A stretch of DNA of 21,303 nucleotides from an uncultured Clostridia bacterium (GCA_944391895.1 CALXVF010000004.1:1-21303); one strand, 5' to 3'. Shown: positions 1-7,662, counted from the first letter of the stretch. Program-made: numbers and translations. The notes: a model not told the origin generated them from the sequence alone.

Positions 1-809
1 AACTATAGCATTCTATATTTCCATTTTGAGATTGTCCATTTGATGATATTTCTTGAATTCTATCATTTCCTATAAATTCTCTAGCTATATTCATCGCAGT
101 TTGCTCATCTATTTCGTCACCTGTTAATCCAACTCTGTCTGGATTTGTCATATGCTCTGAAAAAGCACCATCATAAATTAGCCCGGGTATATTGATGCAA
201 TCCTTCTTCTAAGCTTCCAAAGCTATTTTGAGATAGATTACTTGCTTCTTGAGTTAGGGCTTCTCCACCTTTTTTCTCTAACTCTCCCCATTTTATATTT
301 CCAGAATACAAATCAACTTCTAATTGATTTAATGTATCTTTTAAGCCTTTACTATAATTAGATAAATTAGTTAAATTGTCTAAATCTTCTTGTGATAACT
401 CACTTCCTCCAATTGCTTTATTCGCAAGTGAATAACTATAATCTGCGACTTGATTCAAAAATTTTTGCGTATTTTCTAATTCTTGTGAACCTATAGGCAA
501 CCTAGCTAAATAGCTCTGAGCAAGTGTTGCATCTCTCCATATATTTGTTAAAGTTTCTGCTCCATGTTTAGCACTATTTGAAATTGTAGCTTTTGTTAAT
601 AGTACCTCTGTACGATTCACGTATTCTACTAATTGATAAAAAGCATTATTATATCCGTTTTCCGCTAATCCTCTATAATCCCTTTGTTTTTTATATATCC
701 AAACTGCCAACACTAAAATTATTGTAAATAATGTAACTACTAATGTGAGCATTTTTCTATCCCTTAATCTATCCTTAAAATCATAAACTTTGTTTTTTAT
801 CTTTCCCAT
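1..809 (-). pseudogene. ypeB: Germination protein YpeB, frameshifted and cut by the window edge
   Basis: YpeB is a spore inner-membrane protein needed, with the hydrolase SleB, for cortex breakdown during germination. The start at 809 is chosen because GGGAGGAAAAA precedes the ATG; an upstream in-frame ATG lacks such a site. A cytoplasmic basic stretch and one membrane helix (about residues 15-35) are followed by a helical region. The first frame runs to about position 190 and stops at 171. The next frame, from about 187 to the window edge, continues with PGLIYDGAFSEHM and a further 45 or so open codons, which fits the YPxLIYDGxFS segment conserved in YpeB. One extra base near 188-192 explains the break. 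It may be a real mutation or an assembly error. Either way the protein cannot be translated intact as written. The gene is divergent from the glycosyltransferase at 915. A sleB partner is not visible. Confidence 0.85.
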
Positions 810-914
810 TTTTTCCTCCCAAATGTATTTTATTGTATTTTTTACAAAATTTAATAAAATATACAATTGATTTATTTCATATAATGTGTTATAAAAATTT
901 TAGAGGTAAAATTT

Positions 915-2039
915 ATGAAAGTTTTAATTTTTTACGCAGCATACGGTGGAGGACATCTTTCTGCTGCAAGGTCAATAAAGCAATATTTAGATGAAAATTT
1001 CGAAGACGTAGAAACTGAATTAGTTGATTGTGTAAAATATATTAATAAAGGTTTAGATAAAATAACTACTTTGGCCTACAAAGAAATGGCTAAAAAAGCA
1101 CCTTGGGCTTGGGGTGAAATATACAATCATTCTCAAAAAGGAACGATGTCTCACATAAGTAACGGTGCTAATAAGGTTATGTCTATAAAATTATACAAAC
1201 TATTTGAAGAGTTTAAGCCTGATATAGTAATTTCTACACATCCTTTTGGTAGTCAAATGACAGCATATTTAAAAAGTAAAGGAAAGACAAATTGTATTTT
1301 AGCCAGTGTTATGACTGATTTTGCATCTCATGACCAATGGTTAGTAGGACATGAGTACATAGACCATATATTTGTGTCACATGAAGGTATGAAAAAAGAT
1401 ATCATTTCTAAAGGAATTAAAGCTTCTAAGATTCATGCAACAGGTATTCCTTTATCTAATAGATTTTTAGAGCATTTTGATAGAAAAAAAATAAAGTCTT
1501 CTTTTGATTTAGATATTAATAAAAAAACGATTCTTTTCTTTGGTGGTGGTGAATTTGGCTTAGGAAAAGATAAAACTTTAAAAATTCTTAAAGCTTTTAT
1601 TGATAATATTAATGACGAATATCAAATAATCGCTATTTCTGGTAAAAACGCTAAAATGCAAGAAAAATTCACAGAACTTGTTGGAGACAATCCTAATGTA
1701 CAAGTTTATGGCTTTACTAACGAAGTTCCTGAACTTATGAGTATTTCTGATTTAGTAGTAACCAAACCAGGAGGTCTTACAATTACAGAAAGTTTAGCTT
1801 CTGGACTTCCTATTGTAGTAATAAATCCAATCCCTGGTCAGGAAGTTGAAAATGCTGAATTTTTAGAAAAAAAAGGTGTAGCTGTTTGGATAAGAAAAAC
1901 CGAAGACCCTGAACAAGCCGTATCTGAACTTTTGTCTAATCCAGAACAAATTAAACACATGAAAATACGTTCAAAATTAATGGCCAAAAAACATTCTACA
2001 GAAGATATATGTAAAATTATATTAGAAAACAAAAAATAA
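915..2039 (+). CDS. UgtP/MGDG-synthase-like diacylglycerol glycosyltransferase
   Basis: A GT28-family enzyme of the monogalactosyl/diglucosyl-diacylglycerol synthase type. Such enzymes move glucose from UDP-glucose to membrane diacylglycerol, giving glycolipids and lipoteichoic acid anchors. The N-terminal half has the family signature GGGHLSAARS (residues 11-20) and the acceptor-domain segments STHPFGS and MTDFASHDQW. The C-terminal half holds the nucleotide-sugar site: FFGGGEFGLGK, then KPGGLTITESLASGLP. At 374 aa it has normal length. GAGGT lies 8 nt before the ATG. A possible promoter is TTGATT (867-872), 17 nt, TATAAA (890-895); a TATAAT also lies at 880-885. The substrate UDP-glucose is what the uridylyltransferase and mutase at 9841-12880 would supply. 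The exact acceptor and processivity cannot be read from sequence. The last codons lie inside the palindrome at 2027-2210. Confidence 0.88.
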   Translation: MKVLIFYAAYGGGHLSAARSIKQYLDENFEDVETELVDCVKYINKGLDKITTLAYKEMAKKAPWAWGEIYNHSQKGTMSHISNGANKVMSIKLYKLFEEFKPDIVISTHPFGSQMTAYLKSKGKTNCILASVMTDFASHDQWLVGHEYIDHIFVSHEGMKKDIISKGIKASKIHATGIPLSNRFLEHFDRKKIKSSFDLDINKKTILFFGGGEFGLGKDKTLKILKAFIDNINDEYQIIAISGKNAKMQEKFTELVGDNPNVQVYGFTNEVPELMSISDLVVTKPGGLTITESLASGLPIVVINPIPGQEVENAEFLEKKGVAVWIRKTEDPEQAVSELLSNPEQIKHMKIRSKLMAKKHSTEDICKIILENKK

Positions 2040-2210
2040 GTTATTTTGATTACTAAATGTTATTGATTTATAATATATGTTTTTTTATTCAAGGGGAGCG
2101 AAGAGTGAAACTCGCAGTGAGCCGTCAGATGCGTCCTCGCAGCTGGAATAAAAAAGCATATATTATTAAATCTTATAATTAGTATTCTATAAATAACTTA
2201 TTTTTTGTTT
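2027..2210. repeat. 184-bp near-palindrome between convergent genes
   Basis: The ends are perfect inverted copies of AAACAAAAAATAAGTTATTT (2027-2046 and 2191-2210). A second inverted block follows further in (2065-2090 against 2145-2171), with one mismatch and one indel. The centre (2091-2144) is rich in G and C, unlike the flanks. The left end contains the last codons and stop of the glycosyltransferase; the right end touches the recR stop codon. The transcript from either strand could fold into a long hairpin, so it may act as a two-way terminator. The size, terminal repeats and odd core also fit a miniature mobile element or a structured RNA. Confidence 0.8.
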
Positions 2211-2808
2211 ATAAATCTACTCTACCTTCTAATGCTTTTCCTAAAGTAAATTCATCTGTATATTCAATATCTCCACCAATTGGAATTCCGTGTGCTATTC
2301 TAGTAACTTTTATTCCCATTGGTTTTATTAGTTTTGCTATATACATTGAAGTCGCTTCTCCTTCAACTCTAGGATTCGTAGCAAGTATAACTTCTTTTAC
2401 AGTGCCATCCATTAATCTTGCAAGCAACTCTTTTATTTTTATATCATCTGGTCCAACGCCATCCATTGGCGAAATTGAGCCATGTAACACATGATATAAT
2501 CCTTTAAATTCATGAGTTTTTTCCATTGCCACAACATCTTTTACATCTTCCACAACACAAATTTTACTTTGGTCTCTTGATGGGTTAGCACATATTGAAC
2601 ATGGATCCGTATCAGATATATTAAAACACTTTGAACAGAATTTTAAATTTGCTTTTGCATCTTGTATACTCTTTATAAACTCATTTGCTTCATCATTACT
2701 AGCATTTAAAATATAAAATGCTAGCCTAATAGCTGTTTTTTCACCTATACTAGGTAACTTCTTAAATGATTCTATTAATTTTTCTATTGATGGTGAATAA
2801 TACGACAT
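2209..2808 (-). CDS. recR: Recombination mediator RecR
   Basis: RecR acts with RecO (and RecF) to load RecA on single-stranded gaps during recombinational repair. The 199 aa give the normal family length. In order: a helix-hairpin-helix region (LPSIGEKTAIRLA, residues 18-30), a C4 zinc finger (Cys58, 61, 70, 73), and a Toprim domain starting at ICVVED with the HGSISPMDGVGP loop. The C-terminal GGDIEYTDEFTLGKAL segment is also typical. AGAGGA lies before the ATG. It follows ybaB by 15 nt, and dnaX-ybaB-recR is a conserved operon in Firmicutes. The stop codon lies within the inverted repeat at 2027-2210. Confidence 0.97.
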   Translation of the reverse strand: MSYYSPSIEKLIESFKKLPSIGEKTAIRLAFYILNASNDEANEFIKSIQDAKANLKFCSKCFNISDTDPCSICANPSRDQSKICVVEDVKDVVAMEKTHEFKGLYHVLHGSISPMDGVGPDDIKIKELLARLMDGTVKEVILATNPRVEGEATSMYIAKLIKPMGIKVTRIAHGIPIGGDIEYTDEFTLGKALEGRVDL

Positions 2809-2823
2809 ATCGACTTCCTCTAA

Positions 2824-3159
2824 TTATCTTAATCCTGGTATATTATATTTCCCAAGTTCTTGCGCTTGAGCAGCATCTACCTTTTTCAATGCATCATTAA
2901 TACAAGTTAAAATTAAATCTTGTAACATTTCTACATCATCTGGGTCAACTACGTCTTTTTGTATTTTTATTTCTAATAATTCTTTACTTCCATTTACTTT
3001 TGCATAAACTGCTCCTCCACCTGTTGTACTTTCAAAAGTTTGGCTAGCTAAATTTTCTTGAGATTTTTCCATCTCCTCTTGCATCTTTTTTGCTTGTTTC
3101 ATAAGTTGGTTCATATTGAAACCTCCACCGAATCCTCCTGGGAATCCACCTCTTGCCAT
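2824..3159 (-). CDS. YbaB/EbfC family nucleoid-associated protein
   Basis: A small DNA-binding protein that forms dimers and coats DNA. The 111 aa begin with a Gly/Phe-rich segment (MARGGFPGGFGGGFNMNQL), then the family helix MKQAKKMQEEMEKSQENLA and a beta sheet with a GGGAVYAKVNGSKELLEIKI core. The start at 3159 is set by AAGGAGG 9 nt upstream; a longer in-frame start at 3180 has no such site. The binding site overlaps the end of dnaX, suggesting translational coupling. Its place between dnaX and recR is the standard one. Confidence 0.95.
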   Translation of the reverse strand: MARGGFPGGFGGGFNMNQLMKQAKKMQEEMEKSQENLASQTFESTTGGGAVYAKVNGSKELLEIKIQKDVVDPDDVEMLQDLILTCINDALKKVDAAQAQELGKYNIPGLR

Positions 3160-3172
3160 AATAATTTCCTCC

Positions 3173-4735
3173 TTATCCATCTATATAATTTACATCTATA
3201 CCTAAATCAATTTTAGATTCTTCATTTTTGTCTTTTTTATCATTTGGTTCTAAAATCTTAACTCTCATATCTTTATTGCATTCTAAAGATATTAATCTTT
3301 TAAGTTCATTCATATTTTCAGGTCTTTCTATAACAGCCTTTCCAAAACTAGTTAATCCATTCATGAACTCAATTCCAACAGTCATATCATCTAAAAGTAC
3401 AGCTTTTGTATTACTTAAATTAGAATAAAGCATTGCTTTTCTTTCTTCTTTAAGTTTATTTATAACATTTTTCCAAAAATCCTCGCCTTTAGTTGCTGTA
3501 GTACTTGGTTTTGAGACATTCTTTTCCACATTTTGTTTACTAACTGTGGATTGTTGCTCTTTTTTTACTGGTACATCTGTCACCTGTTTTATATTTATTT
3601 TTCCACTTGAAATACTTTTTTCCAAGTTTTCTACTCTTTCTTGCAAAGTCATATTTTCTTTACTACATAAGCGCATTATTCCTACTTGAAAAATAATATT
3701 TCTCTGTGATGACCATTTTAGTTCACTTTCTAAATCTGAAAGTGCGTAAATAATTTTTAATAGTGTATCTTTATTAGTATTGTCTGCTAAATTTTGCATT
3801 ACTTTTTTATCTTCATCTGAGTAAATGTTAGAAGATGTTTTGGCAGTTTTTAATACCATCAAATCCTTAACATACTTTATAATTTCCCACAAGAAATTAC
3901 TTAAGTCTTTTCCTTCTAATATTACACTATTACAAATATTTACGCTCTTTTCTACATCATAATTAAGAATAGAGCTTACTATTCCTGCTACATATTCAAG
4001 CTTAGGTATTCCAACTAAATCCTTTACTTTTTCCTTAGTTATGCTATTTTCATCTCCTTGGGAACATCTTTCTAATATAGATAAAGCATCTCTCATTGCT
4101 CCCTCAGATAGCTCTGCAATTAAATCCAAAGCATCTTCTGCATATTCTATTTTGCATTCATCACATATTTTCTTCAAATTTCCTACAATATCCTGTTCAG
4201 AAATCTTTTTATAATCAAATCTCTGACATCTTGACAATATTGTTGCTGGTAATTTTTGAGGCTCTGTTGTAGCTAAAATAAACTTTACATGCTTTGGAGG
4301 TTCTTCCAAAGTTTTTAATAAAGCATTAAATGCTCCTGGTGTAAGCATATGAACCTCATCTATGATATATACCCTGTATTTAGCAACAGTGGGTAAAAAA
4401 TTGACCTCATCTCTTATAGCTCTTATGTCATCAACACTGTTATTAGACGCTGCATCCATTTCCACAATATCTGTAAGTGACCCATCTAAGGCTGCCTTAC
4501 AAATATCACATTCATTACATGGCTCTCCATCTTTTGGATTAAGACAATTTACAGCTCTTGCTAATACCTTTGCTGATGACGTTTTTCCGCATCCTCTACA
4601 TCCTGTAAAAAGATAGGCATGTCCTACTCTATCTGCCATTACCTGGTTTCTAAGAGTAGTAGTTATATGTTCTTGACCTACAATTTCTTTAAATGTCATA
4701 GGTCTGAATCTTCTATATAAAGCTGTATATTCCAT
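3173..4735 (-). CDS. dnaX: DNA polymerase III subunit gamma/tau
   Basis: The clamp-loader ATPase of the replisome. The start at 4735 (MEYTALYRRFRP) follows GGAGG; a longer reading would run into the SRP RNA gene. In order: Walker A GCRGCGKT (45-52), four zinc-binding cysteines (64, 73, 76, 79), Walker B DEVH (126-129), the SRC sensor motif (168-170), a helical collar domain to about residue 360, a Lys/Thr/Ser-rich linker (about 395-430), and a C-terminal domain likely to contact the polymerase. At 520 aa it is a normal tau-like length for Clostridia. I did not identify an internal frameshift signal for a separate gamma form. It lies directly downstream of the SRP RNA. Confidence 0.97.
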   Translation of the reverse strand: MEYTALYRRFRPMTFKEIVGQEHITTTLRNQVMADRVGHAYLFTGCRGCGKTSSAKVLARAVNCLNPKDGEPCNECDICKAALDGSLTDIVEMDAASNNSVDDIRAIRDEVNFLPTVAKYRVYIIDEVHMLTPGAFNALLKTLEEPPKHVKFILATTEPQKLPATILSRCQRFDYKKISEQDIVGNLKKICDECKIEYAEDALDLIAELSEGAMRDALSILERCSQGDENSITKEKVKDLVGIPKLEYVAGIVSSILNYDVEKSVNICNSVILEGKDLSNFLWEIIKYVKDLMVLKTAKTSSNIYSDEDKKVMQNLADNTNKDTLLKIIYALSDLESELKWSSQRNIIFQVGIMRLCSKENMTLQERVENLEKSISSGKINIKQVTDVPVKKEQQSTVSKQNVEKNVSKPSTTATKGEDFWKNVINKLKEERKAMLYSNLSNTKAVLLDDMTVGIEFMNGLTSFGKAVIERPENMNELKRLISLECNKDMRVKILEPNDKKDKNEESKIDLGIDVNYIDG

Positions 4736-4777
4736 ATAAGCCTCCAATATTTTAATAAAGGTATAAAAACCTTTCTT

Positions 4778-4872
4778 CATAGAGGATACTCCCACATAAA
4801 AGGATCTACTTATTGCTGCTACCTTCCGGTCCTGACAAGGTTCATAGTCTTTTATTGAGAATATCCTCTATA
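4778..4872 (-). ncRNA. ffs: Signal recognition particle RNA, small bacterial type
   Basis: The RNA core of the signal recognition particle, which binds Ffh and targets nascent membrane proteins. The minus strand carries the diagnostic apical segment GTCAGGACCGGAAGGTAGCA. The outer stem pairs ATAGAGGATA (4862-4871) with TATCCTCTAT (4779-4788), and an inner ATAAAAG/CTTTTAT pairing follows, giving a roughly 95-nt hairpin with no Alu domain. Ends are set by this stem and are accurate to a few bases. A small hairpin at 4757-4774 lies between it and dnaX. Position next to dnaX matches B. subtilis scr. Confidence 0.95.
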
Positions 4873-4897
4873 AAGAAACATCCTCATACCTTTAGCA

Positions 4898-4926
4898 ATT
4901 ATATACTATTTATTTGATATTATCAA
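4898..4926 (-). promoter_or_regulatory. Sigma-A promoter of the SRP RNA
   Basis: On the minus strand TTGATA (4921-4926) and TATAAT (4898-4903) are separated by exactly 17 nt, a near-consensus pair. Transcription would start near 4890, just ahead of the SRP RNA. The -35 hexamer overlaps the stop codon of the upstream gene. Confidence 0.8.
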
Positions 4927-5669
4927 TAGTTTTCTCTTTTAAAAATTATATCAGAACAATCATCCTTGTCTAGCTGTGCAGTTCCTTCTGTTATTATATC
5001 TCCACAAGGTAATTCTAAATTGACAGTTCCTCTATATTTAGATATGTTTGTCTCTATTACTATATCAAAAGAAATATTAATTTTCAAGTCTTCTAATGTT
5101 ACTGGTGTTTTTGAAAGCAATGTTCCATTATGTGATATTTCTGCATCATCATTTGAAACATATTCTCCAACTTCTGTATTGGCCACTCTAAATACTATAT
5201 TTCCTCCTTGGCTAGAGATTTCTAACGTTTTATAATTATTAGATTCTCCTCCATTAAATGTTAGTGTTCTATTTATTAAATAATTATCATCATAAGAAAA
5301 CAAAGTACCTTCTGTGCTACTTGGCATATAAATTCTAGTATTTCCTACTTTTGGATCTGAAAAATGGAAATTTTCTAAACTTATACTTTCTATATATGCA
5401 TTTTTATCATATTCTGGATTTTTTACAATTTGTAAATAAATATCGTTATATTGCATAATATCCAAATTCCATTTATAATTTTCTGGATTTTCTTGTTTTG
5501 TTCTTCCTTCTGCACTACTTACCACTATAATATCAGACAAGTTAAATGGCATATTTTTTTCGCCTTCTTGGTTATATATAAGCATTATAGTAATAGCTAC
5601 TCCAAAAGCTATAACAATTATAGCAAATGTTATTGCCAGCTTAATTTTTTCTTTTTTGTTTTTCTCCAT
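4923..5669 (-). CDS. Unknown single-pass membrane protein with extracellular beta-rich domain
   Basis: I do not recognise this 248-aa protein. A lysine-rich cytoplasmic start (MEKNKKEKIK) precedes one hydrophobic helix (about 11-32), then about 215 residues predicted to lie outside. That part is rich in alternating polar and hydrophobic residues, Asn, Ser and Thr, has just one cysteine pair near the end (PCGD and DDCSD), and looks like a beta-sandwich. No catalytic motif is visible. The start at 5669 follows GGAGG; a longer reading would enter the tRNA. It lies between tRNA-Ser and the SRP RNA, in a block otherwise made of conserved housekeeping genes, so it is an insertion relative to the B. 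subtilis order. It is probably read through from tadA and the tRNA. Confidence 0.75.
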   Translation of the reverse strand: MEKNKKEKIKLAITFAIIVIAFGVAITIMLIYNQEGEKNMPFNLSDIIVVSSAEGRTKQENPENYKWNLDIMQYNDIYLQIVKNPEYDKNAYIESISLENFHFSDPKVGNTRIYMPSSTEGTLFSYDDNYLINRTLTFNGGESNNYKTLEISSQGGNIVFRVANTEVGEYVSNDDAEISHNGTLLSKTPVTLEDLKINISFDIVIETNISKYRGTVNLELPCGDIITEGTAQLDKDDCSDIIFKRENY

Positions 5670-5680
5670 AATTCCTCCAT

Positions 5681-5774
5681 TGGCGAAGAGAGTGGGATTC
5701 GAACCCACGAGCCACTAAAATAATAGCCATCTGCTTTCGAGGCAGTTCCGTTATGACCACTTCGGTATCTCTTC
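5681..5774 (-). tRNA. tRNA-Ser(CGA)
   Basis: The acceptor stem GAAGAGA (5768-5774) pairs with TCTCTTC (5685-5691), followed by G and an encoded CCA. The anticodon loop CTCGAAA sits between CTGC and GCAG, giving CGA, which reads UCG. A long variable arm (GGCTATTATTTTAGTGGCT region) marks a class II serine tRNA. The T-arm is GTGGGTTCGAATCCCAC. Its first base directly follows the tadA stop codon, so it must be cut from a tadA transcript or carry a promoter inside tadA. Confidence 0.96.
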
Positions 5775-6233
5775 TTATTTTTTACTTTTTCTTAAGTTCT
5801 TAAAAAAATCTTTTAATATTTTTTCGCATTCCTCTTTACATACGTTGTATTCTACTTCTACTTTATGATTAAATTTATAATCTTCTAATAAATTTAATAC
5901 AGAACCACAACTTCCAGTCTTTTCGTCCATAGTCCCTATGTATACTTTTCGTATTCTCGACTGAATTAAAGCTCCTGCACACATACTACATGGTTCTAGT
6001 GTTACATACATGTCACAATCATTAAGTCTCCAAGATTTTAATTTTTTGCTTGCTTTTTGAATAGCCAAAATTTCTGCATGTTTTGTAGTATCGTGTTTCT
6101 TCTCTTTTTCATTATATGCTCTAGCTATTATTTTTCCTTCTTTAACAATTATAGCTCCTACAGGAACTTCTAATTCATTGTATGCTTTTTCTGCTTCTTT
6201 TAATGCTATTTTCATATAATCTTCTTTATTCAT
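5775..6233 (-). CDS. tadA: tRNA-specific adenosine deaminase
   Basis: Converts A34 to inosine in tRNA-Arg(ACG), which widens codon reading. The deaminase zinc motif is complete: HAE (52-54, with the proton-shuttling Glu) and PCSMC (81-85). The segment SRIRKVYIGTMDEKTGSCGSV is typical of TadA. At 152 aa it has normal length. Two adjacent ATGs are possible (6236 and 6233); AGGAG lies 3 nt before the first and 6 nt before the second, so I chose the second. A TATAAT at 6259-6264 is a likely -10 element. The stop codon abuts tRNA-Ser. Confidence 0.95.
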   Translation of the reverse strand: MNKEDYMKIALKEAEKAYNELEVPVGAIIVKEGKIIARAYNEKEKKHDTTKHAEILAIQKASKKLKSWRLNDCDMYVTLEPCSMCAGALIQSRIRKVYIGTMDEKTGSCGSVLNLLEDYKFNHKVEVEYNVCKEECEKILKDFFKNLRKSKK

Positions 6234-6291
6234 CATTAACTCCTATACATAAAGACATATTATATAATAACATAAAAATAATTTTGTTGCA

Positions 6292-6319
6292 AGAAAAAAA
6301 GCATATATAAAATATGCTT
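6292..6319 (-). terminator. Intrinsic terminator after the small unknown gene
   Basis: The minus strand reads AAGCATAT (6312-6319), a 5-nt loop, ATATGCTT (6299-6306), then a run of T. It ends the transcript of the two genes at 6341-7002 just before tadA. Confidence 0.8.
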
Positions 6320-6340
6320 TGGTACAAAAGGATTCTACAA

Positions 6341-6592
6341 TCAATCTTTAAAATCATATGCAAAGTCTTCTAGTAATGTGAAATTCTGTACACTAAGTAC
6401 TAAAACTTCTAATAACTTATTTATTTTTTCTTCATCCTTTGTTAAATTTTCTACTTTCTTAATTTTGCTTTCTCCATTTTCTTCTTCCACTACCTCGATG
6501 CCATATTTTTCATTTAGAAGTTTGTAAATTTTTACATCCCTCTTTTGATTTTCTTGCGCAACGCTTATTGTTGCAAATAAATTCTTATTCAT
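6341..6592 (-). CDS. Small unknown acidic/lysine-rich protein
   Basis: An 83-aa protein with no family I recognise. It has no signal peptide or membrane helix. The sequence is charged, with alternating Glu and Lys through the middle (VVEEENGESKIKKVENLTKDEEK) and a hydrophobic helix near the end (LLEVLVLSVQNFTLLEDFAYDF). AAGGAGT precedes the ATG at a good distance, and a terminator follows, so it is very likely expressed. It starts 44 nt after the Spo0A-like gene on the same strand, and the two probably form one operon. Confidence 0.7.
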   Translation of the reverse strand: MNKNLFATISVAQENQKRDVKIYKLLNEKYGIEVVEEENGESKIKKVENLTKDEEKINKLLEVLVLSVQNFTLLEDFAYDFKD

Positions 6593-6636
6593 TTTCTTAC
6601 TCCTTTTTTATAAATTTATACAAAGCCATAAGGGAT

Positions 6637-7002
6637 TTAATAGTATATATACTTATCATTTATTTCATCATATACATTTCTCGCAATTGTTACAATGAAA
6701 AACTTTAAAGTTGGTTTTTCATCTATAAAGAACTTGAAATAATCAAATATGACATCTGTAGAGGTATTTATATACATTAAATCAATTAGTTTGCTTAAAT
6801 TCCACTGCACATTTTCTGGTTTAGTGTTATACTTCTGAGCAATTGGTAAGTATACGAATTTCTTTAAATCTCGCATGACGTTTCTATCTTTTACTACAAG
6901 ATATATTGCATCAATTAAATATTGATACGAAATAGATGACCTTCTAAATTTAAAATGGTTCAGTTGTACTATAATCTGTTCTATTATATCTTTATCTTCC
7001 AT
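6637..7002 (-). CDS. Stand-alone Spo0A C-terminal-like domain protein
   Basis: The 121 aa match the layout of the Spo0A DNA-binding domain without the receiver domain. Visible landmarks are YQYLIDAIYLVV (compare YLRDAI in Spo0A), LPIAQKYNTKPENV (compare IAKKYNTTPSRVERA) and KPTLKFFIVTIARNV near the end. Spo0A binds 0A boxes through a helix containing SRVERAIR. Here the equivalent is ENVQWNLS, which lacks the arginines, so binding to ordinary 0A boxes is doubtful. The remaining core fits a dimerising or repurposed regulator. The ribosome site is weak (GAGA directly before the ATG). Four 10-bp-phased repeats lie 19-55 nt upstream of the start. It may regulate itself or the divergent secreted protein; that is inference. 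Confidence 0.8.
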   Translation of the reverse strand: MEDKDIIEQIIVQLNHFKFRRSSISYQYLIDAIYLVVKDRNVMRDLKKFVYLPIAQKYNTKPENVQWNLSKLIDLMYINTSTDVIFDYFKFFIDEKPTLKFFIVTIARNVYDEINDKYIYY

Positions 7003-7020
7003 TCTCTATACTAATAACGT

Positions 7021-7057
7021 TAATTCCTAAACATTCCTACTAATTCCTTTTAATTCC
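7021..7057. promoter_or_regulatory. Four repeats with an exact 10-bp period
   Basis: TAATTCC, ACATTCC, TAATTCC and TAATTCC begin at 7021, 7031, 7041 and 7051 (GGAATTA on the minus strand). The spacing places each copy on the same face of the helix, as expected for cooperative binding of a regulator. The array lies in the gap between the Spo0A-like gene and the divergent secreted-protein gene. Confidence 0.7.
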
Positions 7058-7094
7058 AGTTTTGCTGAAAAAGAATCAAGTAAATGTTATGATG

Positions 7095-7147
7095 TTGATG
7101 TAAATTTTGCTTAATTACTATTATGTTCCGAAACTGCTTGGAACATA
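7095..7147 (+). promoter_or_regulatory. Putative promoter and overlapping dyad of the secreted-protein gene
   Basis: TTGATG (7095-7100), 18 nt, TATTAT (7119-7124) is a plausible sigma-A promoter. A perfect 8-bp inverted repeat, TATGTTCC (7122-7129) and GGAACATA (7140-7147), overlaps the -10 and start region, where a repressor would block transcription. The TTCC half-site core also occurs in the 10-bp repeats at 7021-7057. Confidence 0.55.
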
Positions 7148-7203
7148 TGGTAATAAAGACAAGAGAGAGATACAACTAACTACAAGAAAGGATGATTAAC
7201 AAG

Positions 7204-7662
7204 ATGAAACGGTTTATCTCTGTTCTGTTGGCGTGTGCTATGTGCGCACTGTTCTCGACAAGCGTCTTCGCTGCTGAGGAACCTTCTCAGGCTCCTTCAC
7301 AGGAAGTTGCAGAAGAAGTGACAACAAACGACACGGAAGCAAGTGAGAGAGCGTTAGGCAACCTGCTCGCCACCAATGGTGGTACAATTCGCAATGGTAT
7401 GGGTTCCATAAGGGTTACACTTCACAGTGGAAACTTTAGTGCAGACTTTATGGCTGTGCTTGGATACTGCGAAGTTGATACTCTCGTTACATGCACTGTA
7501 CGTGATCCTGCCGGAAACATTTACGACTTAGGTTCTGTGAGCGGAAATGGTAATTCCACTCGGACTTACTCCGTTTTCTATGCTCAAGCGGGAACATATA
7601 CTTTCAACTTTGTTACTGGAACCTCTCATCCTGTTGATGTTGCCTGTTACATTTATGATTAA
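7204..7662 (+). CDS. Secreted protein of unknown function, foreign base composition
   Basis: No family recognised. A clear signal peptide (MKRFISVLLACAMCALFSTSVFA, cut expected after FAA or SVFA) leads to an Ala/Glu/Pro-rich linker and then a roughly 100-residue domain rich in Gly, Ser, Thr and aromatic residues, which looks like a beta-sandwich. It contains a few cysteines that could pair (YCEVD, VTCTV, VACYIYD). The start at 7204 is preferred over 7192 because AAGGA lies about 11 nt before it, while it directly abuts the earlier ATG. GC is near 45-50 percent by eye, far above its neighbours, and codons such as CTG, GCG and CTC are common, so recent transfer is likely. It has its own promoter, dyad and terminator, forming a self-contained unit. 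Confidence 0.8.
   Translation: MKRFISVLLACAMCALFSTSVFAAEEPSQAPSQEVAEEVTTNDTEASERALGNLLATNGGTIRNGMGSIRVTLHSGNFSADFMAVLGYCEVDTLVTCTVRDPAGNIYDLGSVSGNGNSTRTYSVFYAQAGTYTFNFVTGTSHPVDVACYIYD

Noticed and set aside
1838..2032. Open frames opposite the glycosyltransferase and opposite dnaX, spoIIR-neighbour and other real genes
   Set aside because: Shadow frames lying entirely within well-supported genes, without ribosome sites.
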